A stretch of DNA of 64,000 bases from Circinella umbellata (GCA_025093555.1 JAIWNF010000111.1:1-64000), one strand, 5' to 3'; shown: positions 33,509 through 47,205, counted from the stretch's first letter. Numbers and translations are program-made. Notes: generated by a model from the letters alone, not told the origin.

Positions 33509-35374
33509 TGATTATGAGGGATGGAAACCATCCTGGTATCGATAACAACATACTCGAGAACGTCCAATAAGATAGAGTCGATTATCCAAAAGAATTTATG
33601 TATATACTTTATTGATGATAATAATAATAATATACAGCCATAACAACAACACTACTTGGAATCCAATTCATAGTTGTAATATCTTACTCACTCTCTGTCT
33701 TTCATCATCCATGTGTTTCTTTGATAGCGTGTGCTGTTCCATTAATAATATTTGGCGTAGAAAACATATTATAGCTTGCTGCAAAAGTAACGTCTTCTTT
33801 TTAACTTTTAAAAATAGCTTTGTTTGGTGAGTTGGAAAACAAGTATTATTGTTGTTGCTTGTTCTTTGGTTCTTTTTTTTGTAACACTGTTTTTAGGATA
33901 GTATAGATTGACGTTCATTGTGTTCAATATTGATGTACGATTGTCGACTACATTGTTGGTTGAGATGCTCGTTATATAGATTACTAAAGCAACGCGTGTC
34001 TTGAAAGTTTTAGCAACTGTTAGTTTTATATCTTTTTGTATACTTTTTTTTGTTCTAACCATGACGTTTCCGTTCCTTCAGGCACATAAATCATTTGAAT
34101 AGAATGCTTTCCTTTTCTTATATTGTCAGTGTCCCTTCTTCCATGTTGAATATATTCATGTTTCTTGAGCACAATTACCGTTTTGTTTCCTCCAACCTTA
34201 TACTACTTAACTCTATTTGGTCCTACCGTTTTTTTTCCTCTTTCACTAGATAAACATATCTCACAAAAGAAAGACATATAATTCAGATCTTATTATAGTT
34301 TCTACAATTGTTAGATTGAAATAAATGTTTGTGTTTTTTTTATCAAAAAAGGAAAGAATAAGGTGGGAAAAGAAAAAAAAACCGACCCATTTGTATTTTT
34401 TTTTTGCTGTGGCTAAATAACCCCTTTCAGTTATGCACGATTATTTTACTGCTCAATAATGATTATTTTTTTTATATGGGTCATTGCTATATGTTGTAGA
34501 GACTATATATAATGAAGATGATATATAAAAATAAAAATATTATAAGTGATGATAATTAAATATCGCATCAGTGAATATTTAGTAACCAAACATGAAATAA
34601 AAAAAGTTTAGTGCGAATATTCCACTACCAACCATGAAATAAAAAAGGCTGAGAGCGAACATTCCACTGCCATACATGAAATAAAAAAAGTTTAGTGCGA
34701 ATATTCCACTACCAACCATGAAATAAAAAAGGCTGAGAGCGAACATTCCACTGCCATACATGAAATAAAAAAAGTTTAGTGCGATTATTCCACTACCAAA
34801 CATGAAATAAAAAAGGCTGAGAGCGAATATTCCATTACCAAATATGAAATAAAAAAGGCTGAGAGCGAATATTCCATTACCAAACATGAAATAAAAAAAG
34901 TTTAGTGCGGAAATTGATGACGCAGAATGCGAATAAAAACATACGATCCGCGAAAATAAAAACGTCGAACTCGAATTATTTAACCTTGAACTTGAATATA
35001 AAAATATTACCCATGAAAAAAAAAAATATTATCCTTGAATATAAAAAACCTTTACCTCGAAACAAAAAAACACCATCCATGATTAATAAAACGCTATCCA
35101 TGAATTCAAAATGAGCATCCATGATTTAAAAAACTTCATCCTTGAAATCAAAAACACCATCCTTGAATTCAAAAATAGCATCCATGATTCAAAAAACGTC
35201 ATCCTTGAAATCAAAAACACCATCCTTGAATTCAAAAATAACATCCATGATTTAAAAAACGTCATCCTTGAAATCAAAAACACCATCCTCGGAATCAAAA
35301 ACATCATCCTTGGAATCAAAAACGTCATCCTTGAAATCAAAAACACCATGGTCAACTTCTTCTGAAAAATCCTG
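33509..35374 (-). repeat. Right terminal inverted repeat of the giant transposon
   Basis: This arm of 1866 bp is the reverse complement of 19920-21800. It includes the 42-bp minisatellite (34589-34889) and the 21-bp minisatellite (35079-35348), and ends CTGAAAAATCCTG followed by TA. Differences between arms are few single bases and a short microsatellite change, so the arms are recent or kept alike by conversion. Confidence 0.92.
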
Positions 35375-35708
35375 TATTAGTAGTAGTGGTGCGTTTTTTA
35401 GTTGGTTCAACTCCCATACTGGTAAGTGAATTGTCGGAGGGCTGTTGTGTGGCGCGTATTTTTTTATATGTTGGGATTTTAGAATGCCGAGTTGGAATTA
35501 GCGATTGACGAATCCGTTTGCTCCTAGGCGACGTTGGGACCAGGAGATCAAGCACAAACGGGCGATGGGGCTGGTGTTTATTTTGTTGCTGTGTGATGAG
35601 TGTGGACGATTTTATCGTGGATATAGATTTTTTATGGATTTTTTTTATAGAGGGGGTTGTTTTTTGTGTGTGTGCGTTTATCACGTGTTCTGTATTTTTT
35701 TCGCTCAA
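35375..35708 (-). pseudogene. LINE copy B ORF1, N-terminal part
   Basis: The frame begins SEKNTEHVINAHTQKT at 35708 (TTG codon) and runs to KKRTTTTN at the right edge of the giant transposon. It is the missing N-terminus of ORF1 at 18569-19919: the split falls in a run of Thr codons (plus strand GTAGTAGTAG). No stop occurs in it. Confidence 0.85.
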
Positions 35709-35997
35709 TTTGGTAATTTTAAAAGAAAAGTGAGGAATAGAGGGAAGAGAAGCATGCCGTGATAGTATAGTTGAAATGATTTTATTTAAAGGGACTATAG
35801 AGCTGCGTCAAGAACTTGACATAATGCTCGCCCAGACAAAAGACTAATTAGTGTCACAGTAAATGCATAAAAAACCTCTGTGCGCAAGAAATAAGGTAAA
35901 AAAGGTAATGTGGGATAAAGCGGAGTGGAAACAAGTGATAGAAAAATTATGCACCGATAGTTTGAAACTAAATAAGGGGGGAGATAAAATAATAAAA
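35709..35997 (-). other. LINE copy B 5'UTR, joined to the poly(A) of copy C
   Basis: It carries the same leader as the other copies (GCATGCCGTGATAGTATAGT and CTTGACATAATGCTCG blocks). It borders a T run at 35998-36012, the poly(A) tail of copy C. Confidence 0.8.
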
Positions 35998-36040
35998 AAT
36001 TTTTTTTTTTTTTGTATATATATAATAAATAAAAGAAAAG

Positions 36041-39000
36041 TTACCCGCTCGCCAAAGTGACCAAAGGATCTGCATTAGGTGAATTAGAGGGAATGTTGGA
36101 ATCGGAATTGTTGAGATCGTGAGAATGGTGAAAGTTGGAATCGTTGGAATCGTTGGAATTAGGAATGGCGGAAATGTTGTTGGAATCAGATGGTGGAGGT
36201 GGAGATGAAATTCGGTTGTCAAGCCATCGTAAGAATTGTTGTCCAAGTTCTGGATCATTTTGTGATGTTGTAAAATCTTCGTCTGGATAACATAGAGAGT
36301 CAATATCAAGCATAAGCTGTGATAAAGCAAGCCAGTGTTTAGACCAATAAATAAAAGCAGGGTGAGGAGCTGCAGTTATTGGACGCGGAGATGGTTGGCG
36401 GTAAGGAAGTCAATAGGATTGGGTTTACATGACGAATCAACACCAAGACGAGTAGCAGCAGCAAGACAATCAATGAGATGGTGACGACTTGTGCGTGTGG
36501 TAGAACAATTAGAACAAAGTTGAGGTTTTCCAGGTAGCCATCCCATCCGCCAGCGGATAAGACGACTCCTTTCTCTTGCTGTCATTGGCAACCAAAGAAT
36601 TGGGTCGACACCAATTTGTGAACGACAAGCCGAAATCAGAATGTTGCCTTTGGTTGCATTGCAATTTTGGGTATGGTGATGAAGACGCATTTGACGAATA
36701 GCTGTTTTAAGCGCCCCAGGAGGAAGAGAATCACGAGGCTCAGGTAAAGAAAGCCAGAGCTTGTTTTGTTGTAATTTCGGTAGCTGGTGGAAGCGTTTGT
36801 TGGTGAAAAATGGTTTTAAGATGGTGATTAATGAGTCATCTAGTAAATAGGATAATCGAGTTACAAACTTGGCACCAAGAGTAGTGATACGTTCAGACAT
36901 AGTGGGTATATTACCCATATGCCGAAATACAATTGTTGAAGCTTTGCTATGACCGCCAAATAACATACAAAGACAGTTATCTTGAGCACGATCAAGCCTC
37001 TTGGCATCAATTTGGCGGAAACGGGCGATGGCTAATCCATATTCGAATTTTGGGCGAATGAATTGTTTATACAGCTGAATGGAGAGATGGCGGGGGAAAC
37101 CAGCAGGACTACAACCAAGCTGGTGAAGTACACGCATAGAATGCATTGTACTAGTAATATTTCGTTCGATGAGAAGAGGTGTATCAATGGTACCCTTATT
37201 GCTAAAAGGAATACCAAGGTAGATAAATGAGGAGGCGGAAGTAAGTGGTTGATTATATAAGGTGAGTGGTGAAGATGATGATGATGAGGAAGCATTGATG
37301 GTGATGCATTTTGTTGGATTCCATCGATAACCAAGTTGCAGGGAGTGTTGTTCTGCGCGGTCTAGAAGAGATTGCATAATGTCTGGTGAAGCAATAAGAA
37401 TGACATTGTCGGCGTATAATAATGCATTGATCCAGTAGCCAGCAATTGGACGAGTGGATGAACTATAAGGAGAAAAAGAGAGGAAATCAGAATCAGTATC
37501 AGAATCAGAAGATAGAAGAGGTGCACGTAGTATTTGAGGTAAAGAATTAATATAAAGTGAATATAGATGGGGAGATAATATGGAGCCTTGAAGGACACCT
37601 GTAGTAGGGGAGAAACGATGAGAGACATGACCGGAAATCAAAACTTCGATATAAACGTCGTCAACTAGACTCTGTAGAAGGCCAAGGAGAGGAGGAGGAA
37701 CATCACATTCGAGGACGCGCCAAATGACAGCGCGATCGACTGTATCATATGCGGAGGCGATGTCCAGCACACATATAGCCAGGGGTTGACCATCAATACG
37801 AGCATGGCGTATTGACAGTTCGTGTAAACACAGTGCTTGATCAAGAGTAGAGCGTTGCTCCCGAAAACCGCCTTGGGCAACGTCTAATGGCAGTGAATCG
37901 CTATGAAGAGAAGGAGAGAGACAGATTTCCATAACTTTTCGCAAGACAGAAGTCAAACTAATGGGTCTGAAATTTTTAGGGTCAGTATGATCACCTTTTT
38001 TGTGTATTGGAATGACTTGGGCCACACGCCAAAAAATTGGTGTTGAAGACCATTTCCAGCAAAGTTGGAAAAGAGCAGTGATAGTAGGAGCAATAATAGA
38101 AATAATTGGTGACAGCATTTCAGCACGGAGATGATCAGTTCCAGGAGCCTTTTTACGAGCTACTGATTTTAATGCATCTTCAATGGCATCAACAGTAAAC
38201 GGGCAATCATCATCAATTGTATGTGGACCAGAAGGACGAGGTGGTGGACCAGCACGAACATTCGGGAGATATTGACCAGCAAAAACAGTTTCTAAATGGC
38301 GAGCCATATTAGTAGCAGCAACAGCCGGACCAGAGGGATCACTAAAAGGTTGGCTTTTAGTTCGATGTTGACGAATTCTTTTAATCGTTGCTGTTGTTTT
38401 TGTAAAATCGTCGGTTGATAGTTTGTGAGTGAATTCGCGCCAGGTAACATATTTACGCTGACGGACCAGAGACTTGAAATGGATGGCAGCTTTTTGATGT
38501 TGATCATACCATTCTGCTTTTAATAATCCAATATTACGAGTCCATTGTCTATAACAATGTTCACGTTTTTGAAATGCTGTTTCAAGTTCATCCGTCCAAA
38601 ACCATTTATTACCTGTTTTAATTGGATGGCTAGTACCTACAGAATTGTCAAGAGCATTATGTATACACGAATTTAATTCAGTGGTAAGTGAATCTAAATC
38701 AGGTTGAACTTCATGATTGTCAAGAAAATGGGTAATTTGATTATGTATTGGTTCGATGTTGATGCGACATAGCTCTTTATATTGTTCGCATTTTACTGGA
38801 TCCACAAGTTTACCAAGCTTCCAAAGACGGCGAGGATGATTTGGTGGTGGGATAGTAGGGACATTGGATGGTAATACAAACGTGATGCTGACTGGTCTAT
38901 GATCGGAATCAAGGCCAGCCTCGTTATGAACTTGCATACTTACCTGATCCAAAGGTTCATTGCAAAGAAATAAATCTACAATACTTGTAGAAAGTCGTCC

Positions 39001-39430
39001 AGTGCTATCTTGCTTTATAAAGGTTGGTTCACCATATATGTATGTGCTATTAAGGCATTGAAAGCCATGTTCGATTAGAAAGTTATTTAAATAAAGTCCT
39101 CGGTTAGTGTCCTTTTTATCTCCCAATAATTGTTTGTTGCGTGTATTGATGTCACCACAAATGATGGTACCATTTTGATTATTATTAGTTGTTAGCGGTA
39201 GTTGTGACATGATGTCTATGGCGTCTATGTCGGAAAGGGTGCCATGACCAGGAGGGGGAAGATATAAGCAGTGGATTAAAAATCCAGCTACTTGACATGA
39301 TAAGATATAAGGAGAAGAATTAGGGAGAAGGGTGACAGGATAGGGACAGTTAGGATGAACAAGTAATGATATTCCCATCGACCCGCGAAAGGAATTATCT
39401 ACTTTTTTACCATATGTGTGATGTTGTGTC
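36041..39430 (-). pseudogene. LINE copy C ORF2, main part
   Basis: From the hAT-like element it reads the endonuclease (GDINTRN, LDSDHRPVS), the reverse transcriptase with FRPISLTSVLRKV, LDIASAYDTVDR and ALLYADNVILIASP (YADN rather than YADD), and the C-terminal knuckle CSNCSTTRTSRHHLIDC. The Asp-to-Asn change in the catalytic pair would inactivate polymerisation. A short deletion near 36410 (GCGGTTGAGA of the sisters is absent) shifts the frame; the tail continues to LVTLASG with the stop at 36041. Confidence 0.9.
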
Positions 39431-41367
39431 TAGCGTTCTTCACGGATCGGATCGGATCGGATGATAGGGCTATCCGCATCCGCATCCGCAAATACGGATG
39501 CGGATGCGGATACGGATGGTCGGATGCGGATGCGGATGCGGATCGGATGGGTAGATGAAGTGTGTATGTATATTTTTTTTTGGCAGAAATACAATCGAAG
39601 TAGGAAGAACCGTCGTATTGTAGTGAATCAAAGAAAAGAGTGAAATAATCTATAATAAGTTTTGATTTGGAATGTAAAAAAAGGTATTGGATATTGTAAA
39701 AATTGTTATCGTGATTGATTTGTCTTTTCGTATATAAGTATAATATAGCGCGATTGGTTTAGATTGGTTCAGAATAAATAATGTACTTCAAACTGGTTCA
39801 AAGAAACAAAATAGAAGCATATTTTAATAAACGATGGCAATTGTAGAAAAGTATATGGTAATTTTTATTATAAATATAAAAATAAAATAAATAAATCCGT
39901 AATGTAAAAGATAATATAGTAGATGAAAGCTTTTTATGAAGAGAAATATAAAAAATAGGGAAAAGAATACTTTTTGTTAAAAAAAGCTGAAATTTTAAAT
40001 ATAAAGTGCGCGTGCGCGTGAGTATATAGTATGGCTGTGTGTTGAAAAAAAATTATGTGTGACAGCAAAAAAAAAAAAAGAAAACCAAGCTTCTTCAATC
40101 AAATCTTCGTTACTCCATTTAACATAGTCATCTTTTTTAATAATGGAAAATAATGATCCCAAATGAAACAACTAAGTGTGGTAGTCTTTTTTTTTATTAT
40201 ATTATTTTAATCACTCATCATCGTATCTATTTTACACGCGAACGGACATGTTCAATAACGCCAATAAGCATCTATTAGCTTAACGATTACAATATTACAT
40301 CTTTGCTCCACTAACTATTGTGGATTGAGTTTATAGACAAATATATTCTTTACAACAATCTACTTATTTACCAATGGATTTTAACAAATATTTTATTTAA
40401 TCTTGGTCAATAAAACTATCTAATATACACATTGATAACCCTACAAAACAACTAGCATTACTCAATTTTATTATCAAAGCTCCTTCTTTTTTATATATCC
40501 CTATCTTTGACATAATTGCTTTTATATAACTGGACATTGTGCTTGACGATTGGTAAGTGGCACTACTCTTTCTTTTACACACATACTCTTTCTCCGAATT
40601 ATATTACTATAATGTATTTGTTTACTAATGGTGGTAGTATTTTATTTTATTTTTGTTTGAGTAGATTTTATAACTTATGCAAATAATCATTGAAAAAAAA
40701 GTGCTGCGGATATGGGTTGATATTACGGTTTATATACTTGGATTTGGATGATGAATATTTGGATGATGAATATTTGGAATGTACAAAATAGAGAGAGTAT
40801 TGGAGTTTATAATTATATTATATATATCACTATGGTAATACAAATATCAAATAAACTATTCTAGATGTCTTCTTCAACAATGGTTATTTTTTTTATTTGC
40901 TATTCTTCGTTTTGGAAAGGGACAAATATTAGTATTACTATGAAATAATATAGGAAATGTTGTGACATAAATAATTTGAGGAATAATATGTTATAAGAAA
41001 TATAATGAATAGGGATCAAGTAATAACATTTCAACATCTTTGGGATTAGATCATTTCCAAAAGTTTAGATCTAAAAAGTTTGATGAATCTTCGAGTTGAT
41101 AAAATAATATTTGTCACATTTATTGACTTGCTACACTTACATTAAAAATGCGGCACACTTTTTCAATCTAATATTTTTATGTTTTTTTTATAAACACCTA
41201 TAAAAAAACCCATTACCACTTTCAATCTTTCGGATGACTGCATCATCGGATCGGATGATACACCCATCCGCATCCGCATCCGCATCCGTAAAGACCCATC
41301 CGCATCCGCAAGTTCAGATGCGGATGCGGATCGGATGAGCGGATGTCGGATGAGATGAAGAACGCTA
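39431..41367. mobile_element. Non-autonomous hAT-like element, copy 2, with 8-bp target duplication
   Basis: The 1937-bp element has ends TAGCGTTCTTCA and TGAAGAACGCTA. The 8-bp direct repeat GTTGTGTC lies on both sides (39423-39430 and 41368-41375), the hAT signature. It is almost identical to copy 1 except for a short insertion in the right hexamer array. Removing it with one repeat restores the LINE C endonuclease frame. Confidence 0.88.
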
Positions 41368-41542
41368 GTTGTGTCCATGTTGTTGGAATGCGGCTGGGTG
41401 GTAGTAACCATGTTTCTGTTAAAAATAATAGCGTAGTTGTTGATAATGTTGATGTGATTGTATTAATTGTTTGTTTTTCGAGACCATTTGTGTTAAATAT
41501 AGTAATAGTAATATCTTGATTTATATTTATATTATTATTCAT
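41368..41542 (-). pseudogene. LINE copy C ORF2, N-terminal part
   Basis: This starts MNNNININQDITITIFNTNG at 41542 and includes LTETWLLPPSRIP before the hAT-like element. The ATG lies 6 bp past the ORF1 stop. It is the start of the APE-type endonuclease. Confidence 0.85.
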
Positions 41543-41548
41543 TTTTTT

Positions 41549-43255
41549 TTAAATGGTGGTGGTAGTTGTGGTATCGTGAGTTGAGGTAATATCCATTGCA
41601 TCATCAGAATCAATGGATTCGGGAGGTGGTGGTGAAGGACTATTGGGACGTAAAGCATTAGCGGCAGCTAATGCAGTTGTATCAGTTGTTTTTTCGGGTG
41701 CAAGATGTGATTGAAGGTCAGTTTCGGAAATCCATTCTTGTTGAAGGAAATTGCGGGCAACAGCAAGTTTGATGTGGGGGGTCTTGATAAAGGTGATAGC
41801 ACGGTTGCATGTATTATTAAAAATAATTTTGGCTTGGATGGTACGGTCTTCTTTTGATTTATCTTTAAATGCAGGGTCACGGACAATATCAGCATGACAG
41901 GGATCAAAGGAAGTATGAAGCTGAACTCCACGACGGTTAAGTTGAGCAGTAAGGTCTGATTCATAATCATTATGAATCAAAATGCCTACTACCCCACGGT
42001 CAGGAAAATGGACATCAAGGATGCGAGAATTGTCAATTTTTAATTTACGGAGGATATCGCGTAGTTGTTTAATTGTCATACGGTGGTGTTGGTGAAGATA
42101 TACGAATTTAAATCCACTTTGAGTTGAAGGTGCTAGTTTTCGGGCTGCTGCTTGAACTTGACGTGTGGTTGGTTTTTTTATATTAACTTTACGTGCTGTC
42201 ATTTGAGCGTAGGAAGGTGTAGATGATTTGGTGGCGGTTGGTGTAGGTGGTAGGGAATTAATATTTTTGTCGTTATGATTATTATTATTGTTGTTGTTGC
42301 TGCTATCTGTATCAGAAGCATATTTTGATGCTTGGGAGCCAGTAGAGGGGTTAATTTTTTTGGTGCCACGTAAAGTGGCAAGTTCATGTTCCAGTTTTTT
42401 ATTTGTCTTTTGTAAGCTATTATTAGCATCTGTAAGCTCACTTACCTTTTTTTGTAGTTTGACAAGCTCCTCAAACATTTCATCATGTTTGTCCAATCTT
42501 TTGTGGATAGCTTAGAGATAGTCTGGTAAGTGGGGAAAATAATGGATAAAAGTATCCATACCATCAGATTGGGAGGCGGGGGCAGCTGCTTGATGTTTTT
42601 TAATAATTGTTGATACGTGAACAATTACTTGTAAAAATTGTTTATGACTAAAATGTCCATTGCAATTTGTGCAGTGTAACATTGGTGCTGGCGGACTATA
42701 GGTAGCATTAGTATCGGGAGCGATAATAATAGTACCTATTTGGTGACAGGTGATACAGTTAATTTGGGCTTGTGCAAGGTCAAAATTAAGTTGAAATTCC
42801 TCACAGAAACCATCTGCAAGTTTTTCTTTTTCCATGATTTTTATATTTTTTTCTTGGGTTTTATGGTTTTCTGGTTGTTTTTTATCTTTTTCTGATTTTT
42901 CTGCCCGTGTATTGTAGGGACTGGTGATGGTGGTGTTGGTGCGTTTTTTGGTGGGTTCTACGCCCATGGTAGGATCGGAGTTGTGCGGTGGGGAGATGGC
43001 GCGTATTTTTTTATAAGTTGGAATTTGCGATTGCCGATTGGGAATCAGTGATTGCCGAATTCGTTTATTGTTGGGCGATGTTGGTATGAGGAGATCGAGT
43101 GTAAAATGGTGGTTCTGCTGGTGGTTATTTGGTGACGGTACGATGCCTGTAGATGGCTCCATCGAGGCGGTAAGTTTTGTTGCGTTTTTTATTTTAGGGG
43201 GAGGAGTTGTATGTGTGTGTTGTGTAATCACGTGGTCGGTGTTTTGTTCGCTCAA
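41549..43255 (-). pseudogene. LINE copy C ORF1
   Basis: The frame begins SEQNTDHVITQHTH at a TTG (43253-43255). It contains the Lys/Glu-rich helix, a zinc ribbon (CITCHQIG, LHCTNCNGHF), HLPDYL, a coiled coil, SYAQMTARK and the RRM-like domain (FKFVYLHQHHRM, ILDVHFPDRGVVG). A single TAA at 42512-42514 interrupts it where copy D has CAA. The rest is open to the stop at 41549. Confidence 0.88.
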
Positions 43256-43610
43256 TTTGGTAATTTTAAAAGAAAAGTTAGGAATAGAGGGAAGAGAAGC
43301 ATGCCGTGATAGTATAGTTGAAATGATTTTATTTAAAGGGACTATAGAGCCGCGTCAAGAACTTGACATAATGCTCGCCCAGACAAAAGACTAATTAGTG
43401 TCACAGTAAAAGCATAAAAAACCTCTGTGCGCAAGAAATAAGGTAAAAAAGGTAATGTGGGGTAAAGCGGAGTGGAAACAAGTGATAGAAAAATTATGCA
43501 CTGATAGTTTGAAACTAAATAAGGGGGGAGATAAAATAATAAAAAATTTTTTTTTTTTTTTTTTGTACTATGTTTTTTTTTTTTTTGTTTTTTTTTTCTT
43601 TTTTTTTCTA
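43256..43610 (-). other. LINE copy C 5'UTR and poly(A) tail of copy D
   Basis: The conserved leader at 43256-43545 is followed by long T runs to about 43608, the poly(A) tail of the next unit. Confidence 0.8.
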
Positions 43611-43640
43611 TAAATATATATATAATAAATAAATGAAAAG

Positions 43641-46600
43641 TTACCCACTCGCCAAAGTGACCAAAGGATCTGCATTAGTTGAGTTGGAGGGAATGGTGGA
43701 GTCGGAATTGTTGAGATCGTCAGAATGGTGAAAGTCGGAATCGTTGGAATTAGGAATGGCGGAAATGTTGTTGGAATCAGATGGTGGAGGTGAAGGTGAA
43801 ATTCGGTTGTCGAGCCATTGTAGAAATTGCTGTCCAAGTTCCGGATCATTTTGTGAAGTGGTAAAATCTTCGTCTGGATGACATAGAGAGTCAAGGTCGA
43901 GCATAAGTTGTGATAATGCAAGCCAGTGTTTAGACCAATAAATAAAAGCAGGGTGAGGAGCTGCAGTTATTGGACGAGGAGATGGTTGACGGTGAGGAAG
44001 GCGGTTGAGAAGGAAATCAATAGGATTGGGTTTACATGACGAATCAACACCAAGACGAGTAGCAGCATCAAGACAATCAATGAGATGGTGACGACTTGTG
44101 CGTATGGTAGAACAATTAGAACAAAGTTGGGGTTTTCCAGGTAGCCATCCCATCCGCCAGCGGATGAGACGACTCCTTTCTCTTGCTGTCATTGGCAACC
44201 AAAGAATTGGATCGACACCAATTTGTGAACGACATGCTGATATTAGAATATTGCCCTTTGATGCATTACAATTCTGAGTATGGTGGTGAAGACGCATTTC
44301 ACGAATAGCTGTTTTAAGTGCCCCAGGAGGAAGAGAATCACGCGGTTCAGGTAATGAAAGCCAAAGCTTATTTTGTTGTAATTTTGGAAGCTGATGAAAA
44401 CGTTTGTTGGTGAAAAATGGTTTTAAAATGGTGATTAAGGAGTCATCTGGTAAATAGGATAATCGAGTTACAAACTTGGCACCAAGAGTAGTGATACGTT
44501 CAGACATAGTGGGTAGATTACCCATATGCCGAAACACGATTGTTGATGCTTTGCTATGACCGCCAAATAACATACGAAGGCAGTTATCTTGAGCACGATC
44601 AAGTCTCTTGGCATCGATTTGACGGAAACGGGCGATGGCTAATCCATATTCGAATTTTGGGCGAATGAATTGTTTATATAGTTGGATTGAAAGGTGACAA
44701 GGAAAACCAGCAGGACTACAACCAAGCTGATGGAGTACACGCATAGAATGCATTGTACTCGTGATATTTCGTTCGATGAGTAGAGGTGTATCAATGGCAC
44801 CCTTATTGTTGAAAGGAATACCAAGGTAGATAAATGAGGAGGCCGAAATAAGTGGTTGATTATATAAGGTGAGTGGTGAAGATGATGATGATGGGGAAGC
44901 ATTGATGGTGATGCATTTTGTTGGATTCCATCGATAACCAAGTTGCAGGGAATGTTGTTCTGCGCGGTCTAGAAGTGATTGCATGATGTCTGGTGAAGCA
45001 ATAAGAATGACATCGTCGGCGTATAATAATGCATTGATCCAGTAGCCAGCAATTGGACGAGTGGATGAACTATAAAGAGAAAAAGGGAGAAAATCAGAGT
45101 CACTATCAGAATCAGAAGAAAAAAAGAGGTGCGCGTAGTATTTGAGGTAATGAATTGATATAAAGTGAGTATAAGTGTGGTGATAAAATGGAGCCTTGAA
45201 GGACACCAGTAGTAGGGGAAAAACGATGAGAGACGTGACCAGCAATTAATACTTCAATATAAACGTCGTCAAAAAGACTCTGTAGAAGACCAAGAAGAGG
45301 AGGAGGAACATCACATTCAAGAACTCGCCAAATAACAGCACGATCAACTGTATCATATGCGGAGGCGATGTCCAATACACAGATAGCTGGGGGTTGACCA
45401 TCAATACGAGCATGGCGGATCGACAGTTCGTGTAAACACAGTGCTTGATCAAGAGTAGAGCGTTGCTCCCGAAAACCGCCTTGGGCAACATCTAATTGCA
45501 GTGAATCACTATGGAGAGATGGAGAGAGACATATTTCCATGACTTTTCGCAAGACCGAAGTCAAGCTAATAGGTCTAAAGTTTTTTGGGTCAGTATGGTC
45601 ACCTTTTTTGTGTATTGGAATGACTTGAGCCACCCGCCAGAAAATTGGTGTATGAGACCATTTCCAACAAAGTTGAAAAAGAGCGGTAATAGTAGGTGTA
45701 ATGATAGAAATAATAGGAGAAAACATTTCAGCACAGAGATGATCTAAACCAGGAGCCTTTTTACGGGCTACTGATTTTAATGCCTCTTCAATGGTATCAA
45801 GTGTAAATGGACAATCATCATCAATTGGGTGTGGACCAGAAGGACGAGGTGGTGGACCAGCACGAATATTGGGCAGGTATTGGCCAGCAAAAACAGTTTC
45901 CAAATGGCAAGCCATTTTAGTAGCAGCAGCAGCAGGGCCAGAGGGATCACTAAAAGGTTGACTTTTAGTTCGATGTTGGCGTATTCGTTTGATGGTAGCT
46001 GTTGTTCGTGTAAAGTCATCGGTAGATAATTTGTGAGTAAATTCGCGCCAGGTGACATATTTACGGTGACGAACCATGGACTTGAAATTAGTGGAGGCTG
46101 CTTGATGTTTATCATACCATTCTGCTTTTGAAAGGTCAGAATGGCGGGTCCATTGTCGGTAACAATGCTCACGTTTTTGGAATGCACGTTCGAGATCATC
46201 ATTCCAGAACCATTTATTACCTGTTTTAATAGGAGTGCTAGTACCTATAGAATTATCAAGAGCATTATGGATACAAAAATTCAAATCAGCAGTAAGTTGA
46301 TCCAAATCAGGTTGGGTTTCATTATCGTTAAGAAAATGGTTAATTTGATTGTATAGAGGTTCAATATTAAGTTGGCATAAACTTTTATATTGTTCGAGTT
46401 TATCTTGATCCAGTAGTTTACCGAGCTTCCAGAGACGTCGAGGATGATTTTGTGGTGGGATAATAGGGACATTGGATGGTAATACAAACGTGATGCTGAC
46501 TGGTCGATGATCGGAATCAAGGCCAGCCTCGTTATGAACTTGCATACTTACTTGATCCAATGGTTCATTGCAAAGAAATAAATCTACAATACTTGTAGAA

Positions 46601-47205
46601 AGTCTTCCAGTGCTATTTTGCTTTATAAAGGTTGGTTCACCATAGATGTATGTGCTATTAAGGCATTAAAAGCCATGTTCGATCAAAAAGTTATTTAAAT
46701 AAAGTCCTTGGTTAGTGTCCTTTTTATCTCCTAATAATTGTTTGTTGCGTGCATTGATGTCACCACAGATAATGGTACCATTTTGATTATTATTAGTTGT
46801 TAGTGGTAGTTGTGACATGATGTCTATGGCGTCTATATCAGAAAGGGTGCCATGACCAGAAGGGGGAAGATATAAGCAGTGGATTAAATATCCAGCTACT
46901 TGACATGATAAGATATAAGGGGAAGAATTGGGGAGAAGGGTGACAGGGTAGGGACAGTTAGGATGAACAAGTAATGATATTCCCATCGACCCGCGAAAGG
47001 AATTATCTACTTTTTTACCATATGTGTGATGTTGTGTCCATGTTGTAGGAATGCGGCTGGGTGGTAATAACCATGTTTCTGTTAAAAATAATAGCGTAGT
47101 TGTTGATAATGTTGATGTGATTGTATTGATTGTTTGTTTTTCGAGTCCATTGGTGTTAAATATAGTAATAGTAATATCTTGATTTATATTTATATTATTG
47201 TTCAT
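43641..47205 (-). pseudogene. LINE copy D ORF2
   Basis: The start is MNNNININQDITITIF at 47205. It carries the full endonuclease, reverse transcriptase (LLYADDVILIASP) and knuckle (CSNCSTIRTSRHHLIDC). Two lesions are seen: a TAA at 46666-46668 where copy C has CAA (HGFQCLNS), and a one-base gain in a T run near 45115 (LRAPLFF) that shifts the frame. The stop is at 43641. Confidence 0.9.

Larger units (their letters stand above)
19920..35374. mobile_element. Giant Tc1/mariner-like transposon with 1.9-kb terminal inverted repeats and cargo genes
   Basis: A 15,455-bp insertion splits LINE B ORF1: the left flank ends GGGCTAC-TA and the right flank starts TA-TTAGTAG. Each end begins CAGGATTTTTCAG next to a TA dinucleotide, the target duplication expected for Tc1/mariner transposition. 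The arms are 19920-21800 and 33509-35374 and nearly identical in inverted orientation. The interior holds two Tc1-type transposase genes on the minus strand (22832-24252, decayed; 25513-27262, near intact), two small spliced genes, F-box-like fragments and a diverged hAT-like copy. Ordinary Tc1/mariner elements are 1-5 kb with short ends, so size, arm length and cargo are exceptional. That one of these transposases moves the whole unit is inferred from the ends. Confidence 0.8.
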
